Shown here in pieces: positions 57,844-64,000 of a DNA stretch of 64,000 nucleotides. Position numbers and translations under genes: made by a program. A model generated the notes under the pieces. It was not told where the DNA came from and did no database searches. It saw only the letters and a list, made by a program, of their open reading frames with translations. Every line of letters begins with the position of its first letter. Within the stretch, counting starts at the first letter, position 1. The stretch is taken from NCBI RefSeq assembly GCF_900094545.1, contig NZ_FMAH01000013.1, positions 1-64,000 of the forward strand, written 5' to 3'. The stretch is from Martinezella miluonensis. GTDB taxonomy: Bacteria > Pseudomonadota > Alphaproteobacteria > Rhizobiales > Rhizobiaceae.

Positions 57844-59268
57844 ATGACCGATCCATTGAAAATCAGGCTTGTCGAGGCCGAAGCATTCGAGCGCCCGGTC
57901 AAGCTGCGGCTTCCCTTCCGCTTCGGAGCGGCGACCTTGCGGGAGGCGCGGCAGGCTTTTCTGCGTGTGCGTATCGAGGATACGTTTGGACGCTCGGTCG
58001 AGGGGATGGCGGCCGAACTGATGGTGCCGAAATGGTTCGACAAATCGCCTGCGCTTTCCAATGCCGACAATGAAAACCAGCTTCGCCGTTCGCTGGCACT
58101 GGCGCTCGATGCGCTAAAGAGTGCAGGGGCGGGAACAGCTTTCGGCCTGCACGCGGCCGTTGAAGCATCGCATCATGCTCGGGCAGCGGCTGAGAAGCTG
58201 AATGGGCTTGTCGCCTCCTTCGGCTTGGCACTTGCCAACCGGGCCATCCTCGACGCGCTTTGCCGGCTTGAAGGGCTGACGGTTACGCAGGCGATCAAGG
58301 AGAACCGTCCGGGTATTGATGCATCCACGGCACGCGATCTCTCAGGCTTCGATCTCTCTGGTTTCCTGTCGACATTGCAGCCGGCGGCGAGCCTTGCCGC
58401 CCGCCACACTGTCGGTCTGGTCGATGCCATCGTGCCTGGCGATATCCAGGCGAGTGAGCGTCTGAATGACGGCCTGCCGGAGAGTTTCGAGGAGGCGATC
58501 GACGCCTATGGCCTGACCTTCTTCAAGGTCAAGGTTTCCGGCGCTCCCGATGCCGATATCGATCGTCTCTGCCGCGTCGCTGCTGTCATCGATGCCAAGG
58601 TGCCTACCTATTCCGTGACGCTTGACGGCAACGAACAGTTTTCGTCTGCAGAAGCGGTCGCCGACTTGCTGACCCGCGTGAAGGAGGAGCCCAGGCTGGC
58701 GCGTTTCGCTTCCTCGATCCTGTTCGTCGAGCAGCCGATTGCCCGCGCCCATGCCTTCGAAAAGCCGGTGAAGGCACTTGCCGCCTTCAAGCCAGTGGAG
58801 ATCGACGAATCCGATGCAGACATCGATGCTTTCGTTACGGCGAGGGCGCTCGGTTATACCGGCATCTCCTCGAAATCCTGCAAGGGTTTCTATCGCTCGC
58901 TATTGAACCGGGCGCGTGTCGCCAAATGGAGTGCTGAGGACGGCATCCCCTATTTCATGTCGGCGGAGGATCTGACGACGCAGGGCGGTCTTGCCGTGCA
59001 GCAGGATCTGGCGCTGGCATCGCTGATCGGCATGACGCATATCGAGCGCAACGGCCATCACTATGTCGACGGCATGGCCGGAGCGCCGGAGGCGGAGCAG
59101 GCGGCTTTCGCCGAGGCGCATTCCGATCTCTACCGCGTCAGCAACGGCCGCACGCGGCTGCGGATCGAGGCCGGACAGCTCGCTATCGGCTCCGTCATCG
59201 GCGCTGTCGGTCTTGGTTCGTCGGTTGCGCCGGACTGGAAGGCGATGGAGGCATCATTGGCGGCGTAG
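57844..59268 (+). CDS. Enolase-superfamily enzyme (mandelate racemase-like)
   Basis: The 474-residue protein has an enolase-superfamily barrel. LTFFKVKVSG gives Lys228 and Lys230 (KxK), the metal ligands appear as DGNEQF (Asp261), LFVEQPI (Glu296) and EIDESDAD (Asp321), and ISSKSCKG (Lys344/Lys347) lies on strand 7. An N-terminal capping domain of about 200 residues is longer than usual. Members racemise or dehydrate acid sugars. It lies downstream of a TetR operator and upstream of a third dehydrogenase, so it probably processes the sugar acid imported by the divergent ABC system. The exact reaction is unknown. Confidence 0.85.
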   Translation: MTDPLKIRLVEAEAFERPVKLRLPFRFGAATLREARQAFLRVRIEDTFGRSVEGMAAELMVPKWFDKSPALSNADNENQLRRSLALALDALKSAGAGTAFGLHAAVEASHHARAAAEKLNGLVASFGLALANRAILDALCRLEGLTVTQAIKENRPGIDASTARDLSGFDLSGFLSTLQPAASLAARHTVGLVDAIVPGDIQASERLNDGLPESFEEAIDAYGLTFFKVKVSGAPDADIDRLCRVAAVIDAKVPTYSVTLDGNEQFSSAEAVADLLTRVKEEPRLARFASSILFVEQPIARAHAFEKPVKALAAFKPVEIDESDADIDAFVTARALGYTGISSKSCKGFYRSLLNRARVAKWSAEDGIPYFMSAEDLTTQGGLAVQQDLALASLIGMTHIERNGHHYVDGMAGAPEAEQAAFAEAHSDLYRVSNGRTRLRIEAGQLAIGSVIGAVGLGSSVAPDWKAMEASLAA

Positions 59269-59281
59269 ATTTCCTGCCTTG

Positions 59282-59418
59282 CTCCTCACCCTAGCCCTCT
59301 CCCCGCTCGCGGGGAGAGGGGACGACGGAGAAAATTCGAGCTAACGACCCCGCATCGGTGCTGATTGGTGGAAGAGCCCCCTCTCCCCGCAAGCGGGGAG
59401 AGGGTTGGGGTGAGGGGC
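59282..59418. repeat. Second long palindromic repeat
   Basis: Two arms (59282-59322 and 59376-59418) carry the same CTCTCCCCG/CGGGGAGAG hairpins and CACCC...GGGGTGAGGGG ends as the repeat at 57641, with more mismatches. It sits between the enolase-superfamily gene and the next dehydrogenase gene. Confidence 0.85.
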
Positions 59419-59484
59419 TTTTGCCGAAATAAATTCCGGCCCACGAGGCCTTACATCGTCATTTGCAGACTCTGGAGGAGAGAC

Positions 59485-60750
59485 ATGCAGTCGTCATCGA
59501 AGAAACGCTATGTTCTGGTCGGCACCGGCAATCGTGGGGCGACCATGTGGGGCAAGGAGCTGGTCGAGGGCTGGAGCGACGAGGTCGAGCTTGTCGCCGT
59601 CTGCGATCTCAATGCCATGCGTGCGAAGCGGGCGTTAGCGTATATCGGCGCATCGGTGCCGGTCTATACGGATTTCGACGAGCTGCTGCGGGCGGAAAAA
59701 CCGGATCTCGTCATCGTCTGCACCCGCGATTCAACGCATGACGATCTGATCGTCAAGGCGATGGAGGCGGGCGCCAACGTCATCAGCGAGAAGCCGATGA
59801 CGACGACCGTCGACAAGATCAAACGCATTCTCAACGCCGAGGCCCGCACCGGCAAGCGGCTGGATATTTCCTTCAACTATCGCTTTGCGCCGACCTCGGC
59901 GAAGATCAAGGAGCTGATCAATTCGGGCGTCATCGGCGACGTTACGTCCGTCGACTTCCATTGGTATCTCGACACCAGCCACGGCGCCGATTACTTCCGC
60001 CGCTGGCATGCCTTCACGGAAAATTCCGGCAGCCTCTTCGTTCATAAGGCGACGCATCATTTCGATCTTTTGAACTGGTATCTGGATTCCGATCCGGAAA
60101 CGGTCGCCGCCTTTGCCGATCTCAAGCATTACGGCCGCAAAGGCCCATTCCGCGGCGAGCGCTGTCGCAGCTGTAGGTACAAGGATGAGTGCGACTATTA
60201 TCTCGACATCAGCGCCACGCCGCTGCTGGAAAGCCTCTATGAGGAGCCTTCCACCGTCGACGGCTATGTACGCGATGCCTGTGTTTTCCGGGAGGATATC
60301 GATATCCCCGATACGATGGTCGCCTCCATCCGCTATCGCAGCGGCGTCAATGTCTCCTATTCCCTGAATACCTATATGCCGATCGAGGGGCACCACATCG
60401 CCTTCAACGGCCACAAGGGCCGCATCGAGCTCAGGCAATACGAGAAGCAGAACTGGACGACGCCGCCGGCCGACGAAATCGTCGTGATGAAGAATTTCGG
60501 CGATGTCGAGCGCATTTGGGTGCCGCATTCCTCCGGTGGGCACTATGGCGGCGACGACCGGCTGCGCAACATGCTGCTGCGCTCGGGACCAAACGACGAG
60601 CTCAAGCAGCGCGCCGGCTCGCGGGCGGGGGCGATGTCGGTTCTCTGCGGCATAGCCGCGCTTCAGAGCAGCCGCAGCGGCCAGCAGGTATCGATCGCCG
60701 ATATCTGGGGTAAAGATGGCGGCTTGAACTTGTTGGAGCCACGGCCCTAG
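59485..60750 (+). CDS. Gfo/Idh/MocA oxidoreductase with Cys cluster (third)
   Basis: The 421-residue dehydrogenase has the Rossmann start YVLVGTGNRGATMWGKEL, VCTRDSTHDDLIVKAMEAG, and the catalytic Lys in NVISEKPMTT (103). The active-site region is HKATHHFDLLNWYLDSDP. An inserted segment has Cys227-x2-Cys230-x5-Cys236, possibly metal-binding or structural. It is longer than its two paralogues in the window. GGAGAGAC precedes the ATG at 59485; the upstream frame runs through the repeat. It should oxidise a sugar intermediate in this locus. Confidence 0.88.
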   Translation: MQSSSKKRYVLVGTGNRGATMWGKELVEGWSDEVELVAVCDLNAMRAKRALAYIGASVPVYTDFDELLRAEKPDLVIVCTRDSTHDDLIVKAMEAGANVISEKPMTTTVDKIKRILNAEARTGKRLDISFNYRFAPTSAKIKELINSGVIGDVTSVDFHWYLDTSHGADYFRRWHAFTENSGSLFVHKATHHFDLLNWYLDSDPETVAAFADLKHYGRKGPFRGERCRSCRYKDECDYYLDISATPLLESLYEEPSTVDGYVRDACVFREDIDIPDTMVASIRYRSGVNVSYSLNTYMPIEGHHIAFNGHKGRIELRQYEKQNWTTPPADEIVVMKNFGDVERIWVPHSSGGHYGGDDRLRNMLLRSGPNDELKQRAGSRAGAMSVLCGIAALQSSRSGQQVSIADIWGKDGGLNLLEPRP

Positions 60751-60764
60751 GGCCGCGGCTCTTT
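60736..60764 (+). terminator. Terminator after the third dehydrogenase
   Basis: GAGCC-A-CGGCC and GGCCG-C-GGCTC pair with one mismatch and are followed by TTTATCC. The stem contains the stop codon of the gene. Confidence 0.72.
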
Positions 60765-60799
60765 ATCCTCGCGGAGGCGATCTTAACCGGGTGTCGAGA

Positions 60800-61387
60800 T
60801 CAGCTGCAGCTCGGCAGCTGCTGCGCGTAGATTCTCGTCATGCCGTTGAAGCGCTTGGCTCCGGCCAATGCGGTCGAATTGCCGCGCCATGATCCCTGCA
60901 GATAGCCCTTGGGCCCCGAATAATAGGCAAGATAGAGACCGTAGGAATCGTTCAGCGGAATGCCGGTCTGCAGGTGCGTCTGGTAGTGATACCAGCCGAC
61001 AAAGTCGATGGCGTCGGCGAAGTCGGTACGGCTTGCACCCCAATTACCCGTTTCGCGCTTGTATTTGTCCCAGGTGCCGTCGAGTGCCTGCGAATAGCCG
61101 TAGGCTGTCGTCGGGCGCTTCCAGGGAATGAAGCCGAGCAGGTAGCGTCTCGGCGGGCGAGCGCGCGGTCGGAAGCCGGATTCCGTGTAGATCGTCGCCA
61201 TCAGGATCGGTACCGGCACGCCGTACTTCCGCTGCGTGCGGTCGGCGGCCCGCTGCCAGTTGTTGAACCAGCCATCGCGCTGGTCGAAGATCGCGCAGAT
61301 GTTGCGGGTATGGCGGGGTGCGGTCGCACAACCCGCCAGCACGCCGAGCAGCATTAGGGCCAGAATGGAAAGGACGCGGGTACGCAT
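60800..61387 (-). CDS. Lytic transglycosylase-like lipoprotein (SLT fold)
   Basis: The 195-residue precursor has a lipoprotein signal ending in GVLAGC (Cys near residue 20). A lysozyme-like domain follows: VPVPILMATIYTESGFRPRA with the catalytic-type Glu in TES, then TTAYGYSQALDGTWDKYK and YLAYYSGPKGYLQGSW. This is the SLT pattern of peptidoglycan-cleaving lipoproteins in rhizobia. GAGG lies 9 nt before the ATG at 61387; an upstream start at 61441 would place 18 residues before the signal. It has no evident link to the sugar genes around it. Confidence 0.87.
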   Translation of the reverse strand: MRTRVLSILALMLLGVLAGCATAPRHTRNICAIFDQRDGWFNNWQRAADRTQRKYGVPVPILMATIYTESGFRPRARPPRRYLLGFIPWKRPTTAYGYSQALDGTWDKYKRETGNWGASRTDFADAIDFVGWYHYQTHLQTGIPLNDSYGLYLAYYSGPKGYLQGSWRGNSTALAGAKRFNGMTRIYAQQLPSCS

Positions 61388-61604
61388 TACTAGAACCTCT
61401 TCATTACTGCACCGTGCGTCTTTTGAACGCGCAAGGGACACAGCAACAACCTTGTCGGCGCATGATCCCTGCCAAAAATTCGAAGCCGAAATTTTGGGGG
61501 CATGCGCTCAAGAGATTGCTAGCGCGGAATGATTAAAAACGAGTTGTTCGCCTGTGCCGAAATGGGGCGATTTCAGGGAGTTTTCATGGATTTGCTGCGT
61601 CGCG

Positions 61605-62630
61605 TCATGCCATGTGCGCCATGTCCTCGCGGCGGACCTCGTAGAGCAGCGGTTTGCCCTCGATGAAGCGGATGGCTTCGTCGACCGCCATCTCGCCGAG
61701 GCGGGTCCGCTCCAGCCCGACGGCGCCGGCGATATGCGGCGTCAGGAAGACATTCGGCAGATCATAGAAGGCCGATGCTGCCACCGGTATTTCCGGATCG
61801 GTGACGTCGATGATCGCGTCGATGCGGCCGGTTTTCAGTGTGGCAATCAGGGCCTCTTCATCGACCAGCGCGCCACGCGCCGTGTTGATGAATGTCGCAC
61901 CTTCCTTCATCAGCGAGAGGCGGTGCGCGTCGATCATGTGCCGCGTGGCGGGCAGGGAAGGTGCATGCAGCGAGACGATATCAGCCGATGCCATCAAGGC
62001 GTCCAGCTCGGCTTTCTCGACGCCCAGCTTGGCGGCTTCCGCGTTGCCGACCATGGGATCAAAGAGCAGGATGCGGTAGTCGAAGGGCGACAGCAGCTCG
62101 ATCACCCGCCGGCCGATCCGAGAGGCGCCGATGATGCCCACCGTGCGGCGGTAGTTGCCGATGGCTTCGGCCTGCATCGTCAGCGTCCGCGCGCGATTGC
62201 GGTCGGCAACGTAGAAATCGCGGAACTGAAAGACCTTCTTGCCGGCGAAGATGATGGCGGCAAGCGTGAATTCGGCAACCGGCAGGGCATTGGCCTGTGC
62301 TGAATGGCTGACCAATATGCCCCGATCGAACAGGCTGTCCCCGAGCAGCCCCTTCACCGTGCCGGCGGCGTGGACCACCAGTTTCAGATGCGGCGATAGT
62401 GCCAGCGCTGCGGCGTCGATCGTCGGAGCGCCCCAGCCGGTGATCAGGATTTCGGTTTCCGCCAAGAGCTTCGCCGCACGCTCGTCATCGAAGCGTTGCA
62501 TCGGTGCTGCATCGAGCACATGCCCAACGGTGTCGAGACGCTGAATGAGCGCCTCCGGGAGGACGTGCTGCGTGCGCGATGGCTGCATGGCAAGGGCGAT
62601 GGTCGGGCGGCCGGAGGCAAATTGCGTCAT
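61605..62630 (-). CDS. D-2-hydroxyacid dehydrogenase
   Basis: The 341-residue NAD(H)-dependent enzyme has the family signatures: RRTVGIIGASRIGRRVIELL (nucleotide loop, with S for the usual second G), VSLHAPSLPATRHMID, and FINTARGALVDEEALI with the catalytic Arg. Glu and His follow in VTDPEIPVAASAFYDLPNVF and LTPHIAGAVG. It reduces a 2-keto acid or oxidises a D-hydroxyacid. The 4-bp overlap with the upstream DUF2264 gene suggests a shared catabolic pathway. Confidence 0.92.
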   Translation of the reverse strand: MTQFASGRPTIALAMQPSRTQHVLPEALIQRLDTVGHVLDAAPMQRFDDERAAKLLAETEILITGWGAPTIDAAALALSPHLKLVVHAAGTVKGLLGDSLFDRGILVSHSAQANALPVAEFTLAAIIFAGKKVFQFRDFYVADRNRARTLTMQAEAIGNYRRTVGIIGASRIGRRVIELLSPFDYRILLFDPMVGNAEAAKLGVEKAELDALMASADIVSLHAPSLPATRHMIDAHRLSLMKEGATFINTARGALVDEEALIATLKTGRIDAIIDVTDPEIPVAASAFYDLPNVFLTPHIAGAVGLERTRLGEMAVDEAIRFIEGKPLLYEVRREDMAHMA

Positions 62631-64000
62631 GGCAGGCGACCGGGCGCCTCGATGGCGCTGACCGTGATGCCCTTGTTCTGGACAAGGGCCCGTAGGGCAT
62701 CGATATCGGGGCGGGCAGGTGGTTTCGTCCAGGCGTGATCGACGGTGGACGTATCCTTCTCTGCAAGCACGGCTGAGACGAGAGTGGTCTCGCCTGCAGG
62801 AATGGTGCCGCGCAGCTGCGGTACCAGCGTCTTCGAGGCGATGAGGTTGGTGTTTGGCGGCGCTTTCTGCGCGATGCCCTGGCGCTTGATCGTCGAGCCA
62901 AGATCGAGAATGCCGCTAAAATCCTCTTCGCCGATGACATAAGCTGCATCTGCGATAGAGACCAGCGTATCCGCCTCTAGGTCGCGCCTTGCGATGGCGA
63001 AGCCGCCTTCCGCTGTCTGCAGCGGCCGCGGCGTGGTGATCCGGTGCAGGCGGATATGCCAGGGTGCGGCAGGGACGAGCCATGTCTCCACCGTCACATC
63101 CGGATAGGGCAACCACTTGGCATAGAGCGTATCGCCGGCGAGCTTGGCTTCTTCGTTGGTTTCGCGCACGCGGTAGTGCAGGCCGTCGTCGCTGAAGGCG
63201 AGCATGCTGTCGAAGGCAGCGCCGGCAAAGATGCGCTCGTCGCTTTCGACGCTGAAACCGTAACGGGCGGAATAGGCGAATTTCGAGTATTTCTCCGCGC
63301 CGAAGCGCATCTGCTGGTTTTCCTGGCCTGAGGAGAGCGCGGCGACATCGGCCTTGCTGCGCATCAACACCATGCCGGGGTGTCTTTGCGGGATGATAGC
63401 CGGCTCATTCTCCAGCGATTTTTCCTCCGCCATCCAGAACGGATGAGTTTCGGGAAGTGCCAGCGGCAGGAAGGCCTTGAAGGCCCAGTAGGGCGAGCCG
63501 GCGGAATTGTAGTTTTCCGACATCAGCAGATTGGGATAGGCAAAACCGATCGGTAGCGTGCCGTCGCGATGGGCAATCGGCTTGTCGGCCCACCAGCGCA
63601 GATGCCGGAGGCAGAGGCCCTTGATCTCGCCCCATGGCAGCGCCTCGACATCGGCAAAGGCGAGCGCCGACCAAAAGCCGGCACAGGCGAAACGGTAGGT
63701 CAGGCTGCGGCCGAAGGGGATCGTGGCGCCATCGGATGCGAACCAATGGCGGAAATCCCTCGCGAACAACATTGCACGCTCGCGGTAACGCTCCGAACGA
63801 TCGTCGTTGACGAGCTTGGAGTAGATCAGCCCGTAAAAATGCATGGCGAAGGGAATGTAGTGATCGATGCGCCGGACATCGCCATCGCGATACCAGCCGT
63901 CGGCGATGTAGAAACCGTCGAGTTCGTTCAGGTATCTTTCCGTCAAGCTGCGGTCGAAGGAGGCGCCGAGCCGGTCGAGCGCGATATCGACGAAGATGCG
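62627..64000 (-). CDS. DUF2264-domain protein, partial at window end
   Basis: At least 457 C-terminal residues of a protein that continues beyond position 64000 are visible; the frame stays open to the edge (RIFVDIALDRLGASF), so the M at 63946 is not the true start. It has the DUF2264 (alpha,alpha-barrel) pattern: YIADGWYRDGDVRRIDHYIP, FGRSLTYRFACAGFWSALAF, NYNSAGSPYWAFKAFLPLAL. Members act on plant or microbial polysaccharides; some have been linked to glucuronidase activity (recalled, not certain). It probably releases the acidic sugar used by this locus. Confidence 0.85.
   Translation of the reverse strand, partial: RIFVDIALDRLGASFDRSLTERYLNELDGFYIADGWYRDGDVRRIDHYIPFAMHFYGLIYSKLVNDDRSERYRERAMLFARDFRHWFASDGATIPFGRSLTYRFACAGFWSALAFADVEALPWGEIKGLCLRHLRWWADKPIAHRDGTLPIGFAYPNLLMSENYNSAGSPYWAFKAFLPLALPETHPFWMAEEKSLENEPAIIPQRHPGMVLMRSKADVAALSSGQENQQMRFGAEKYSKFAYSARYGFSVESDERIFAGAAFDSMLAFSDDGLHYRVRETNEEAKLAGDTLYAKWLPYPDVTVETWLVPAAPWHIRLHRITTPRPLQTAEGGFAIARRDLEADTLVSIADAAYVIGEEDFSGILDLGSTIKRQGIAQKAPPNTNLIASKTLVPQLRGTIPAGETTLVSAVLAEKDTSTVDHAWTKPPARPDIDALRALVQNKGITVSAIEAPGRLP

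Noticed and set aside
57641..59418. CRISPR-like array from repeated GC-rich units
   Set aside because: Only two palindromic loci 1.6 kb apart with unequal spacing and a gene between; no cas genes.

Overview
The window is a GC-rich chromosomal segment from an alphaproteobacterium of the family Rhizobiaceae, most likely Rhizobium. The evidence is the phaR/phaA-phaB polyhydroxybutyrate locus, a SAM-II riboswitch on metA, a GGAAC-N16-CGTT (EcfG-type) promoter near rpoH, a BacA-like transporter, an amino acid:carrier-protein ligase cluster, GANTC (CcrM) and TTAA-N7-TTAA (CtrA) motifs, and typical rhizobial GC-rich palindromic repeats. No rRNA, tRNA or CRISPR array was seen.

Layout. 0-4 kb: PHB synthesis (phaR, phaA, phaB) and three very small envelope proteins. 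4-5.2 kb: a gene-free stretch with four copies of a ~22-bp repeat and 24 GANTC sites in under 0.8 kb. 5.2-11.6 kb: RNA and stress functions (Suv3-like helicase, S4-domain protein, 7Fe ferredoxin, CarD, RpoH). 11.6-20 kb: an M48 lipoprotein protease, the thiBPQ thiamine transporter with its TPP riboswitch, an MFS exporter with a divergent MarR regulator, and thiamine pyrophosphokinase. 20-26.5 kb: an ABC-F ATPase and an RND efflux pair. 26.6-29.0 kb: a decayed mobile element bounded by inverted repeats and a 10-bp target duplication, carrying a transposase remnant, five 23-bp tandem repeats, an AAA/DUF4143 ATPase and a frameshifted gene. 29-34 kb: amino-sugar catabolism (GntR regulator, SIS aminotransferase/isomerase, nagA, second SIS protein) and galM. 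34-39 kb: a TetR/DUF308 pair and a MoxR/VWA pair separated by riboswitch-controlled metA. 39-44 kb: a BacA-like transporter with a damaged ATPase domain, and efp opposite its modification genes epmA-epmB. 44-50 kb: an operon of acyl carrier protein, acyl-CoA dehydrogenase, amino acid:carrier-protein ligase, DUF1839 and a GH2 glycosidase. 50-64 kb: a carbohydrate uptake and oxidation locus (ABC transporter, three Gfo/Idh/MocA dehydrogenases, an enolase-superfamily enzyme, a TetR regulator, a 2-hydroxyacid dehydrogenase and a DUF2264 protein cut by the window end).

The strongest unexplained points are the GANTC-dense non-coding island at 4.26-5.05 kb, the carrier-protein operon at 44.15-50.02 kb whose product is not known, the BacA-like protein whose ATPase motifs have decayed, and the mosaic element at 26.6-29.0 kb. 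The TetR regulator at 56.7 kb appears to have matching operators in both divergent sugar operons. All calls come from reading the sequence; family names rest on recognised motifs, not on searches.
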